The position numbers and the translations under genes are program-made. From Bryobacterales bacterium (GTDB taxonomy: Bacteria; Acidobacteriota; Terriglobia; Bryobacterales; Bryobacteraceae), in the NCBI GenBank assembly GCA_003167495.1, contig PMSX01000324.1, positions 1 to 52,878 on the forward strand: DNA of 52,878 nucleotides. The letters are read 5' to 3'. Under the pieces are notes generated by a model that was not told the origin of the DNA, searched no databases, and worked only from the letters and a program-made list of their open reading frames with translations. Below are positions 1 to 7,277 of this stretch, in pieces (position 1 is the first letter of the stretch; each line of letters begins with the position of its first letter).

Positions 1-81
1 ATTGGTGTCTGACCCCTTTATGACCCTGCTGGAGAAACTTCCACTGATACATTTTCACTGCGGGTAGTCAGCGACGTTCGG

Positions 82-453
82 TTAATGCCGTTCGCGCGCT
101 GATTGCAAATCAGCCAGATCGCGCATGAGAGCGTTTCGTCCCTTGCCTGGCAGGGTGTTGTGGTCGAGGATGGATTTGAGCATGCCTAGGGATTGTTGAA
201 ACGCTCCATTGTCGAATTTGCCTTTGACGAGTTTGCGATCCAGCTTTGAAAGATCGTCTTCCGCGTGTTGGACGCGGCCGCGTTGTTTGTCGCCGTGCTC
301 GAGACCGGAAGCAGCCTTAAGATCACTCTGGGTACGGTCGACGATGTCGCGCAGCTCGCCAAAGTCGCGCGAATGGTCGCGCGCGGATGCGAGGCCAGAC
401 ACTGCGGTCACACAAAAAAGCAAGATCAATGTTTTCTTGCGAAATGAACCCAT
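82..453 (-). CDS. Hypothetical small secreted protein
   Basis: A 123-residue protein with an N-terminal signal peptide (basic MGSFRKK, then a hydrophobic stretch ending near ASA at residues 22-24), so probably exported to the periplasm. The mature part is highly charged and predicted helical, with many Asp, Lys, Arg and Gln and no Cys. I recognise no domain. A purine-rich AAGGA lies about 8 bases before the ATG, which supports the start. It follows the ROK kinase gene on the same strand at about 50 bases and may be co-transcribed. Function unknown. Confidence 0.6.
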   Translation of the reverse strand: MGSFRKKTLILLFCVTAVSGLASARDHSRDFGELRDIVDRTQSDLKAASGLEHGDKQRGRVQHAEDDLSKLDRKLVKGKFDNGAFQQSLGMLKSILDHNTLPGKGRNALMRDLADLQSARERH

Positions 454-503
454 ACCGAAGTCCTTATCGACGAGAGGTCGGAGCTACCTCATCGCATTCT
501 ATA

Positions 504-1376
504 TTACAAGTTTATAGGGTCCTGGGGGAGAGCGGCTAGGGCCACGCAGCCATAGAGGACGCTATCGTCCTGCAGCTGGGCCGGCACGACATCGCGGCGG
601 GCTTTGGACCAGGCGGTCATCTGGCGGTTCAATTCGTCACGGAGGGGCACAAAGAGGCGGTCACCAGACTTGCTGATGCCTCCGCCAACGACGATACGCG
701 CAGGATTAAGGAGCATGAGAGCGGCCTTCAGTCCACGCGCCAGATGCACCACATATTTACGGACGAAGTGCTCGTCGTGCAGCAATTCGTGGGCAGGCTT
801 GCCGTAATCCCGTTCAAGCCACAAGCCGCAGCACATTCGTTCCAGGCAACCGCGCGATCCGCAGAGGCAGTCTGGCCCCTCAGGTTCGATGTTGAGATGA
901 CCGATTTCGCCGGCGTAGGAATCGGCACCGCGGTAGATTTCGCCTTGACTCACAATGCCTCCGCCAATACCGGTCGATAGGGTCATGTAAAACAGCGGAT
1001 CGGCCCCACGTCCAGCGCCAAATTTCGCTTCGCCGAGCGCGCCTACGTTGGCGTCGTTATCCATCAGGACGGGCGCGCCGGTGAGTAGCTTGAGATTGGC
1101 CACGAGCGGATACTGCATCCAACCTTCCACGTGAGTGGAAAGCGTCACCGTCTGAGAAGGAAAGTCGACCGGACCGCCAAAGCCAATGCCACAGGAGTCT
1201 GGACGAAAACGGTGTTGGTCGCGCCAAGTCGCAAAGATGCGTTCAACCTCAGCAAATAAAGCGATTGGGCCGCCCGCACGGTCTGTGGAGCGGGATTCGC
1301 GCAAAATCATCTGGCCGCCGGAAAAAGCGGCCAGGGTGAACTTCGTTCCACCTACATCCAAGGCCAAGATGCGCAT
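504..1376 (-). CDS. ROK family sugar kinase (glucokinase/fructokinase-like)
   Basis: This 290-residue cytoplasmic protein has the full set of ROK-family marks. The phosphate-binding DVGGTK lies at residues 7-12, a DNDANVGALGE block carries the sugar-binding and catalytic Asp region, GTGIGGGIV follows, and the zinc-binding signature GEIGH...CLCG..GCLE follows in the second half. Known ROK kinases phosphorylate glucose, fructose, mannose or N-acetylhexosamines with ATP, and intact active-site motifs here argue for an enzyme rather than a NagC-type repressor, since there is no N-terminal helix-turn-helix. Substrate cannot be fixed from sequence. It is slightly shorter than the usual 300-320 residues. 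Confidence 0.88.
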   Translation of the reverse strand: MRILALDVGGTKFTLAAFSGGQMILRESRSTDRAGGPIALFAEVERIFATWRDQHRFRPDSCGIGFGGPVDFPSQTVTLSTHVEGWMQYPLVANLKLLTGAPVLMDNDANVGALGEAKFGAGRGADPLFYMTLSTGIGGGIVSQGEIYRGADSYAGEIGHLNIEPEGPDCLCGSRGCLERMCCGLWLERDYGKPAHELLHDEHFVRKYVVHLARGLKAALMLLNPARIVVGGGISKSGDRLFVPLRDELNRQMTAWSKARRDVVPAQLQDDSVLYGCVALAALPQDPINL

Positions 1377-1392
1377 CTTACAAGATTAAATA

Positions 1393-1413
1393 GCGCCGAT
1401 TTCCAATCGGCGC
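1393..1413 (-). terminator. GC-rich hairpin, probable terminator downstream of metY
   Basis: A perfect 9-bp inverted repeat, GCGCCGATT and AATCGGCGC, is separated by 3 bases. Read on the minus strand it is followed by TATTTAAT, as expected for a weak intrinsic terminator serving the metY transcript whose stop lies about 180 bases upstream. It also lies just before the group II intron relic on the plus strand. Bacterial class C introns are known to insert next to terminator hairpins, so the juxtaposition may be meaningful. Confidence 0.5.
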
Positions 1414-1460
1414 CCTGGAGTTTGGTCAACGGCGTCCTGTGCATGCTTAAGGTGAGATTT

Positions 1461-1546
1461 CTTCCGGAGAGCCGGATGCGGGAAAATCTGCACGTCCGGT
1501 TCGACGAGGGGAGGGGCGCCGTCAAACATCCCCTCCTACTCTACCG
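1461..1546 (+). mobile_element. Group II intron 3'-end relic (domains V and VI)
   Basis: Bases 1469-1502 form a canonical 34-nucleotide group II intron domain V. The outer stem starts GAGCCGGA and closes with TCCGGTTC, the catalytic AGC triad is at 1470-1472, there is a 2-base CG bulge at 1493-1494, and an upper stem is capped by an A-rich loop. Bases 1505-1546 follow as domain VI: a G-rich arm (GAGGGGAGGGG) pairs with CCCCTCCTACTC, leaving a bulged A as branch point. CTAC near 1541-1544 is a typical intron 3' end. No reverse transcriptase ORF or domains I-III are present between here and the ROK gene, so this is a truncated, immobile remnant. The exact 3' boundary is approximate. Confidence 0.82.
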
Positions 1547-1596
1547 ACTCGCTTTCGGCAGTAGTCTGGGCGAGATCGAGGCGCGCCGCGTTGTAC

Positions 1597-2886
1597 TTAG
1601 GAACTGAGTGCTTGATCGATGTCCCAGATCAAGTCTTCAATATCTTCCAGGCCTACGGAAAGCCGAACGAGTTCGGGAGTAACGCCGGCCGCTTGTTGTT
1701 CCGCGGCGGGCAGTTGTTGGTGGGTGGTGGACGCGGGATGAATCACCAGACTCCGGGCATCACCGACATTGGCGAGATGTGAGAAGAGCTTTAACCTATT
1801 AATAAAACGCTTGCCCGCTTCAAAGCCGCCTTTGACGCCAAAGGAGAAGACCGCACCGGAACCTTTCGGCGTGTATTTCGCGGCCGTAGCATTGTAGGGG
1901 CTTCCTGGCAACGACGCGTACTTGACCCACTCGACCGCCGAATGGTTTTCCAGGTGTTGCGCGACGGCGAGGGTGTTTTGGAGGTGACGGTCCATGCGCA
2001 TGCCGAGCGTTTCGATTCCTTGCAAGAACAAGAACGAGTTGAAGGGACTGATGCAAGGACCCACATCGCGGAGGCCTTCGACGCGCGCTTTGATGATGAA
2101 GCTGATGGCGCCGAAAGTGTCCCAAAATTTCATGCCGTGATAGGCGCGCGAGGGTTGGGTGAAATCTGGAAACTTGCCGTTGTCCCAGGGGAATTTGCCG
2201 CTATCGACAATAATGCCGCCGATGGAATTGCCGTGGCCTCCCATGAACTTTGTGAGTGAGTGGACTACGATGTCTGCGCCGTAGTCGATGGGGCGAGTGA
2301 CGTAAGGGGTGGCGAAGGTGTTGTCGATAACTAGTGGCAGACCGTTTTCGTGGGCGATCTTGGCGACGGCTTCGATGTCAAGTACGTTGCAGCGCGGATT
2401 GCTGATGGTCTCGCCGTAGAGAGCTTTCGTTTTCGGGGTGATGGCTTTACGGAAGTTTTCGGGATCGTCGGGTTCGACGAAAGTGAAATCGTAGCCGAGG
2501 CGGCGCATTGTGGAATCAAACTGCGTGAAGGTGCCGCCGTATAGAGTACTGGCGGAGACGATATGATCGCCCGGAGCCGCGATGGTGTTGAGGGCGAGGA
2601 ATTGTGCGGCTTGACCACTGGATAAAGCTAGCGCGGCGACACCGTTTTCGAGAGACGCGATACGCTCCTCCAGAACTCCGGTGGTGGGGTTCATGATGCG
2701 CGTGTAGATGTTGCCGAATTGTTGGAGGGCGAACAGGCGCGCGGCATGATCAGTGTCGTCGAAGGTGAATGAAGTGGATTGATAAATAGGCACGGCGCGT
2801 GCATGTGTGGTGGCTTCGGGATCGTAGCCGGCATGAAGCGAGCGGGTATTAAAGCCGAGAGGGCGCTGAATGTCTTTGAGAGCCAT
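1597..2886 (-). CDS. metY: O-acetylhomoserine aminocarboxypropyltransferase (sulfhydrylase)
   Basis: A 429-residue PLP enzyme of the Cys/Met metabolism family. Substrate-loop and PLP contacts are visible (YQSTSFTF near 35-42, NIYTRIMNPTTG near 59-70, SSGQAAQ near 89-95), and the Schiff-base lysine is K213 in HSLTKFMGG. Length (about 430) and the conserved NPYNxTAAKYxPxGxG-like segment near the C-terminal third fit MetY rather than the roughly 380-residue cystathionine gamma-synthases. It would make homocysteine directly from O-acetylhomoserine and sulfide in the cytoplasm. There is no Shine-Dalgarno before the ATG; a TATACT -10 hexamer sits 6 bases upstream, suggesting a leaderless message. 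Confidence 0.9.
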   Translation of the reverse strand: MALKDIQRPLGFNTRSLHAGYDPEATTHARAVPIYQSTSFTFDDTDHAARLFALQQFGNIYTRIMNPTTGVLEERIASLENGVAALALSSGQAAQFLALNTIAAPGDHIVSASTLYGGTFTQFDSTMRRLGYDFTFVEPDDPENFRKAITPKTKALYGETISNPRCNVLDIEAVAKIAHENGLPLVIDNTFATPYVTRPIDYGADIVVHSLTKFMGGHGNSIGGIIVDSGKFPWDNGKFPDFTQPSRAYHGMKFWDTFGAISFIIKARVEGLRDVGPCISPFNSFLFLQGIETLGMRMDRHLQNTLAVAQHLENHSAVEWVKYASLPGSPYNATAAKYTPKGSGAVFSFGVKGGFEAGKRFINRLKLFSHLANVGDARSLVIHPASTTHQQLPAAEQQAAGVTPELVRLSVGLEDIEDLIWDIDQALSS

Positions 2887-2892
2887 TCAAAT

Positions 2893-2898
2893 AGTATA
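2893..2898 (-). promoter_or_regulatory. -10 element of metY, leaderless arrangement
   Basis: On the minus strand TATACT is followed by six bases (ATTTGA) and then the metY ATG. The normal distance from -10 to the start site puts transcription initiation at or within a base of the A of ATG. No purine-rich ribosome-binding site is present. No convincing -35 was found. Confidence 0.4.
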
Positions 2899-2955
2899 AA
2901 GTCTATGAGGTTGCAGAGATTCGGTCGGCAGCTTTCCGGTTCGCGGTAATTGGCG

Positions 2956-2995
2956 AAACGGCCCGGATTCTCCGAAGAGAAGCGCGGGCCGTTTT
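2956..2995 (-). terminator. Intrinsic terminator between the small secreted protein and metY
   Basis: AAACGGCCCG at 2956-2965 pairs with CGGGCCGTTT at 2985-2994. Inside it a second stem TTCTC-CGAA-GAGAA extends the hairpin. T residues flank it on the plus strand and A residues mirror them, so it could act in both directions. It lies about 35 bases after the stop of the 55-residue gene and just upstream of the metY promoter. Confidence 0.65.
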
Positions 2996-3029
2996 GCGGT
3001 ATGAGGTTTATGAGTTGTATGAAGGATGC

Positions 3030-3197
3030 TTACTTGCTGGGCGTGGCCGCAACCGGCTTCACGGCAGTTTTCGCTTTCTTCACATGGGACTTTTTCGTTA
3101 GCTTCTTGGTCGTTGTGGGCGCAGGGGTGGTCTGCGCTTTCGGTGCAGCCAAGATGGCGACGGCAGATAACAGGGTGATGCTGATGAGCTTTTTCAT
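3030..3197 (-). CDS. 55-residue Lys/Thr/Ala-rich secreted protein
   Basis: A short gene with good support: a GAGGAG ribosome-binding site (3206-3211) lies 8 bases before the ATG, a classic signal peptide follows (MKKLISITLLSAVAILAAP), and an intrinsic terminator lies downstream. The mature part is a low-complexity Thr/Pro then Lys/Ala tail (TTPAPTTT, then KKLTKKSHVKKAKTAVKP), strongly basic and without Cys. Such small basic exported proteins are seen in Acidobacteriota but I know of no function. It could bind polyanions such as wall polymers or DNA; that is a guess from charge only. Confidence 0.72.
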   Translation of the reverse strand: MKKLISITLLSAVAILAAPKAQTTPAPTTTKKLTKKSHVKKAKTAVKPVAATPSK

Positions 3198-3348
3198 TTT
3201 CGTTTCTCCTCGTTTGTGGCGGATCGTTTTTGCCCGCTCACAATCCTACTTTGCCTGGAATTGCGTTGCCGCGCCATCACGTAGATAGGCGAATCTTGGC
3301 TAAGAAAGTTAATGAAAGAAGCGTAATGACTGAGTAGTTTCCTGGAGC

Positions 3349-4491
3349 TTACACCTTGACCCAGGCGCGTTTGTCGGAGCTTTCACTCACCTTTTCGAGC
3401 AGGATCATGCCCCTTAGGCCGTCTTCGAATGTCGGATAATCGACGGGCGCGGAGGGGTCGGCAATCTTGGCATAGAAACGCTTGAAGATTTGTTTGTGAG
3501 AATCGTCGTAGCCTTCGCTATGGCCGCCAGGGAGATCGGCAAAGGTCGCGGCTTCCGGATAAAAAAGCGATGCGTCTTTGAGAATGATTTGATTCGGTTC
3601 GTTACGGTGACCTACCCAGAGGGTGTCGGGCTGCTCCTGGTTCCACGCCACGCCGGCTTTGGTGCCGAAAATCTCGAAGGCAAAATGGTTTTTCGATCCC
3701 GCCGACATCTGGCTGACAGTAAATGCGCCGCGGGCGCGCTCACCCAGGTGCAACATCACCATGCCGAAATCCTCAGTATCAATCGGGAACGATACATAAT
3801 CGGCTGGCGCCAGTTTCTTGCCGGAGAATGTTTCCACAGAGCCCTTAGGCTTCTTGCGAGTCTTGTGGAAGATCACCAAGTCGGCGCAGACTTCGGTGAT
3901 CGATAAACCAGTTAAATGCTGGATCATGTCCATCCAGTGAGAGCCAATGTCGCCCATCACGCGCAGCTTGCCGTTGAATTTCGAATCGAGGCGCCAGTTC
4001 CAATCAGTGTCGTACAACAGCCAATCTTGCGAATAGGTTCCTTGCACAACAAGAATCTCGCCGAGGTCGCCATGCGCGATCATCTGGCGCATTTGTTGTA
4101 CCACGGGGTAGTAGCGCAGATTGTGCTGGACGCAATTAACGGCGTGCTTGGCCTTGGCGGCCGCCACAAGCTTGCGTGCTTCGTCGACCGTCATGGTGAG
4201 TGGCTTTTCGCATAGGACGGCTTTACCGGCATCAATGGCTGCCAGCGACATGGGGTAGTGGTCTACGTTCGGCGTGCAGATGTGCACGGCCGCGATCTCC
4301 TTGTTGTCGAGGACATCTTTCAAATTGCTGGTGGCGAAGGGAATGTCCATGGCCTCGGCGAACTTTTGGGCCGTTTCGGGGCGGCTACCGACTACCGCGG
4401 CCACCTCCACATAACCGAGCCGGCGCACATTCTCGGTATGCACCTTGCCCATGAAGCCCGTCCCGACGATCGCTGTTTTAATCTTTTTCAT
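3349..4491 (-). CDS. Gfo/Idh/MocA family oxidoreductase
   Basis: This 380-residue protein has an N-terminal Rossmann fold with GTGFMG at residues 10-15, the family signature CEKPLT at 94-99, and a GDIGSHWMDMIQHLTG segment near residue 180 that supplies the catalytic Asp/His pair. Family members use NAD(P) to oxidise or epimerise sugars, inositols and their derivatives in the cytoplasm. There is no Tat signal, unlike many acidobacterial and planctomycete relatives. No neighbouring sugar operon narrows the substrate. The start is the first ATG, with AAGGAAC-like purines a few bases upstream. It stands alone, with about 150 bases to the small gene downstream. Confidence 0.88.
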   Translation of the reverse strand: MKKIKTAIVGTGFMGKVHTENVRRLGYVEVAAVVGSRPETAQKFAEAMDIPFATSNLKDVLDNKEIAAVHICTPNVDHYPMSLAAIDAGKAVLCEKPLTMTVDEARKLVAAAKAKHAVNCVQHNLRYYPVVQQMRQMIAHGDLGEILVVQGTYSQDWLLYDTDWNWRLDSKFNGKLRVMGDIGSHWMDMIQHLTGLSITEVCADLVIFHKTRKKPKGSVETFSGKKLAPADYVSFPIDTEDFGMVMLHLGERARGAFTVSQMSAGSKNHFAFEIFGTKAGVAWNQEQPDTLWVGHRNEPNQIILKDASLFYPEAATFADLPGGHSEGYDDSHKQIFKRFYAKIADPSAPVDYPTFEDGLRGMILLEKVSESSDKRAWVKV

Positions 4492-4792
4492 CTTTGTTCC
4501 GAAGGTTAGTATATGCGAGTCGAATTCTGTTTAGTGTCGCGGGTGTGTACAACGGGCGGGCGAAACTGAGTCTAAGTACTAAAGGTAATGAAACTGCTAG
4601 TTTTCTTTTAGGGAGTTGCCGGACAGACACGGTTGATGCCATGCGGCGATCCGATTATCCATATCCGCTATGATCTTTCATCGAAAGTTGGATGTGGGGG
4701 ATTTTGCTAAACCCTAGACAACGTGAAAGTTTCCCTCTTGGTCAAAACTTTTGGTACCTGGCATGCATCTGTATATGAGAAGGTTAATCTCA
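4492..4792. other. Intergenic region with a sigma-54-like promoter
   Basis: A 301-base gap between divergent genes. The only structure I see is TGGTACC-N4-ATGCA at 4752-4767, which keeps the GG-N10-GC spacing of -24/-12 promoters (GG at 4753-4754, GC at 4765-4766) and points at the downstream membrane protein. There is no coding potential that I trust and no RNA gene. Confidence 0.3.
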
Positions 4793-5140
4793 ATGAGTGC
4801 TGAGCCACGATCTACCGTAGTTGCTATAGAGGCAGAAAGCCCACGTTCCTGGGCCGCGGTAGTACTAGAAAGTAGTTCTTTAGTTGTAGGGCGCGTTGGC
4901 GTTTGGGCAGCCGACACCGCACATCAATTTGGTGCGATGGTGGCGGCGTTAATGGGACCGGCGGTGTTGTCCGTGTATTCGTTTGTGGCCTGGAGCTTGG
5001 CTGCGAATTTAGGTTGGACCGACACGTTTGTTTTCAAAACAGGACCGTTGTCGAATTGGATGATCTGGATGGCGATAGCGATTTTGGTGACTCTCGCCGC
5101 GGGCATATTGCGGAAGCGCTCGCGGACGGAAGAATACTAA
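4793..5140 (+). CDS. Small hypothetical membrane protein with two predicted TM helices
   Basis: The start at 4793 is preferred because GAGAAGG lies 9 bases upstream; a start 42 bases earlier would add an implausible leader. The 115-residue product has a soluble N-terminal half, then two hydrophobic segments (roughly residues 50-72 around AALMGPAVLSVYSFVAW and 89-107 around WMIWMAIAILVTLAAGIL), ending in a basic tail RKRSRTEEY, as expected for an inside C-terminus. I do not recognise the family. A strong terminator follows 20 bases after the stop, so it is probably monocistronic. A sigma-54-like promoter lies just upstream. Confidence 0.6.
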   Translation: MSAEPRSTVVAIEAESPRSWAAVVLESSSLVVGRVGVWAADTAHQFGAMVAALMGPAVLSVYSFVAWSLAANLGWTDTFVFKTGPLSNWMIWMAIAILVTLAAGILRKRSRTEEY

Positions 5141-5161
5141 ACCTAAACGAATTAAATTTGG

Positions 5162-5197
5162 AAAACGGCACGTCTTCATCGGCGTGCCGTTTTTTTC
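5162..5197 (+). terminator. Intrinsic terminator
   Basis: AAACGGCACG (5163-5172) pairs with CGTGCCGTTT (5183-5192) around a 10-base loop and is followed by a run of T ending TTTTTTTC. It closes the small membrane protein gene upstream and insulates the rhomboid-like gene downstream. Confidence 0.9.
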
Positions 5198-5238
5198 TTT
5201 GTTATTCTCAAAAGCAGGAATCTCAAGAGTAGTTCAGA

Positions 5239-5973
5239 ATGTCATTCAGTTCGCGTTCTTACGTGAATCGCTATATCCCGTCCAACCGCTTTCCCAAGGG
5301 AGTGCAGTGGTTGCTCATTGTCAATATTGTCATTTTTGTTCTGCATTGGTTGGGCCCTCCACTCAGTGTGATTCTCAAGGGACTCGCTCTAGTTCCTTCG
5401 CAGGGATTAATGGGTCTGCGCGTTTGGCAGGTGTTCACGTACATGTTTTTGCACGCGGACGTATGGAACCTGGTTTGGAATATGCTGGCGCTCTGGATGT
5501 TCGGCGCGGAGCTGGAACGGACTTGGGGCACGCAAAAATTCGTCCGTTACTATCTGATTTGCGGAGTCGTTGCCGGCGTGGCCGTCATAATTTTGACGTA
5601 CGCGTTTGGTCAACAGGACCGGCCGGTTTTTGGTTCGAACGGGGCCATTTACGGAATTCTGGCGGCCTATGCCCTCGTTTTCCCGGATGCGACGCTTCTT
5701 TTCGGATTCTTGATCCCGATGAAATCGAGATACTTCGTGATGATCATCGGCGCGATTGTATTTTTTCGCACGTTTCCCGTTTCCGTTGCCGACACCGCGC
5801 TGCTTTTTGGGATGGTGGCCGGCTATTTGCTGTTGCGTGGTAACAAATTGCGGAGCCAGATTCGTCAGCCCATAGTGGCCGGCTACAAGGATTGGAAGCT
5901 GCGGCGGGCTAAGAAGAAGTTCGAGGTTTATTTGAAAAGACGCGATTCCGGTTCTGATCGCTGGGTGAACTGA
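5239..5973 (+). CDS. Rhomboid-fold membrane protein lacking catalytic residues
   Basis: The 244-residue sequence follows the rhomboid fold: a first TM near 22-38, the L1-loop/TM2 segment LHADVWNLVWNMLALWMFGAELERTWG (starting at residue 71), TM4 with GSNGAIYG (132-139), and TM6 with ADTALLFGMVAGYLLLR (184-200). In active rhomboids these positions read HAxxxHxxxN, GxSG and AHxxG. Here the second His is Asn77, the nucleophile Ser is Asn134 and the general-base His is Leu188; only the oxyanion Asn81 and His72 remain. The fold and a C-terminal basic KKKFEVYLKRR tail are intact and the frame is open, so it is probably an expressed pseudoprotease, comparable in concept to iRhoms and derlins. Function unknown. 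It sits just after a terminator and is not in an obvious operon. Confidence 0.85.
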   Translation: MSFSSRSYVNRYIPSNRFPKGVQWLLIVNIVIFVLHWLGPPLSVILKGLALVPSQGLMGLRVWQVFTYMFLHADVWNLVWNMLALWMFGAELERTWGTQKFVRYYLICGVVAGVAVIILTYAFGQQDRPVFGSNGAIYGILAAYALVFPDATLLFGFLIPMKSRYFVMIIGAIVFFRTFPVSVADTALLFGMVAGYLLLRGNKLRSQIRQPIVAGYKDWKLRRAKKKFEVYLKRRDSGSDRWVN

Positions 5974-6022
5974 GATATTCTCGTAGCTTCCGGCCGGTTT
6001 AAATCCGTCAAAGGGAAATACT

Positions 6023-7162
6023 ATGAGGCAGAAATTTTTAATTGGGGCTCTGAGCCTCGCCATTCTGAGCTTTTGCCCGATTCACCTTCGGGCGCAAGAT
6101 CCATCGGAAAGCACCGACTCTGTAGCCAAGCCCAAAAAACCAGCGGCCGCGGACGACGCACCGGCTCCTGAAAAAGCGCCGATCCCTTCGGAATTCAAGA
6201 AGCCGAAGGATGCTGCAGCCGGGGGAGATGTGACGACGTTTCGTACCACTGCCAACACGGTGGTGGTGGATGTTTCGGTAATGGACGATCACAATAATTT
6301 CATTCCGAGAATTCCGCAGGGCACGTTCAGGGTTTCGGAAGACGGGGTGCCGCAACAGATTGCAAATTTCGGACAGGGCGAAGCGCCCATGACGATCTGC
6401 ATGCTGATTGAATTCAGTGGGCGCTTTCAAGCGTATTGGAGCGGTGGATGGCGCGAAACGCTCAACGCATCGTACGGCTTTCTGCAAACTTTGAAACCGG
6501 ACGATAATGTCGCGGTGGTCACGTACGATCTGCGGACGACGATTTTGTCGGATTTTTCGCCTGACAAACGCAATGCGGAAGAAGCTATGTCGCGTCTGCG
6601 CATTCCGGGTTTCAGTGAATCGAACGTTTTTGACGCGCTGACAGATATGGCCGACCGGATGACGGCGATAGAGGGGCGGAAAGCCATTTTGCTGATTGCC
6701 ACCGGTTTGGATACGTTCAGCAAGATCACTTTCGACAAGGCGCGCAGGTCACTGCAGGAATCGGGCGTACCCATTTATACGATCAGTATTTTGCAAATCG
6801 CGCGCATGGGATTGGAATCCAGAGGCGGCATGGGCGCGCAAATGATGAACATGGATTTTCTGCAAGCCGACAACGAAATGAAGACGTTTTCGAAAGAAAC
6901 GGGCGGCCTGAGTTTCTTTCCGCGTTTCACTGGTGAGTATCCGCAGGTTTTCCGCATGATTGAAGCGGCGATGCGGCAGCAATATTCTTTGACGTACCAT
7001 CCAACCAACTTGGCGAAAGATGGAAAGTTTCGCCGCATCAAAGTGGAGTTGATCAATCCGGAGACGAACGAACCGTTTAGGATAGTGGACGGAAAGAACA
7101 AGCCGATAAAATATACGGTCATCGCCAAGGCTGGCTATAAAGCGCCGCGCGAAGTGGATTAA
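6023..7162 (+). CDS. VWFA-related acidobacterial domain protein
   Basis: A 379-residue exported protein with signal peptide (hydrophobic stretch ending LRAQ near residue 25) and a Pro/Ala/Lys-rich linker to about residue 75. A short beta domain (VVVDVSVMDDHN...FRVSEDGVPQQIANF) precedes the von Willebrand A domain (about 120-330). In the MIDAS position, where DxSxS is usual, the sequence reads EFSGR, so metal binding is doubtful. This family is abundant in Acidobacteriota and its role is not established. A GC hairpin follows the stop. Confidence 0.85.
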   Translation: MRQKFLIGALSLAILSFCPIHLRAQDPSESTDSVAKPKKPAAADDAPAPEKAPIPSEFKKPKDAAAGGDVTTFRTTANTVVVDVSVMDDHNNFIPRIPQGTFRVSEDGVPQQIANFGQGEAPMTICMLIEFSGRFQAYWSGGWRETLNASYGFLQTLKPDDNVAVVTYDLRTTILSDFSPDKRNAEEAMSRLRIPGFSESNVFDALTDMADRMTAIEGRKAILLIATGLDTFSKITFDKARRSLQESGVPIYTISILQIARMGLESRGGMGAQMMNMDFLQADNEMKTFSKETGGLSFFPRFTGEYPQVFRMIEAAMRQQYSLTYHPTNLAKDGKFRRIKVELINPETNEPFRIVDGKNKPIKYTVIAKAGYKAPREVD

Positions 7163-7163
7163 C

Positions 7164-7189
7164 CGCGCGAAAACGCGCGCGAATTTCTT
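7164..7189 (+). terminator. Possible terminator after the VWFA gene
   Basis: CGCGCG (7164-7169) and CGCGCG (7174-7179) form a 6-bp stem around AAAA, starting 1 base after the stop codon and followed by the T-rich AATTTCTT. The T-run is short, so efficiency is uncertain. Confidence 0.45.
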
Positions 7190-7277
7190 GTCAAGAACTA
7201 AATGTCGCTTGCTTTGAATTCGATAGCGGGTGATTGACACTTCATTGGAAGACTGTTACCTTCGAGAAGTCTTTTCG

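Noticed and set aside
1..28. TGGTGTCTGACCCCTTT at the left edge
   Set aside because: I recall similar sequence near REP-type elements, and contigs often break at repeats, but one copy without a transposase or palindrome is not enough to call a feature.
1422..1607. A 61-codon open frame on the plus strand
   Set aside because: It runs through intron domains V and VI; translations such as ESRMRENLHVRFDE are a known by-product of group II intron tails.
2887..2955. A SAM or other riboswitch ahead of metY
   Set aside because: Only about 65 bases separate the metY ATG from the preceding terminator and the promoter appears to give a leaderless message, leaving no room.
2950..3288. A 112-codon plus-strand frame
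   Set aside because: It lies opposite the 55-residue secreted protein, starts inside the terminator and has no ribosome-binding site.
7234..7262. TTGACA-17-TACCTT as a promoter of the receiver gene
   Set aside because: It would start transcription inside the ribosome-binding site at 7264-7269, so the placement does not work well with the chosen start codon.
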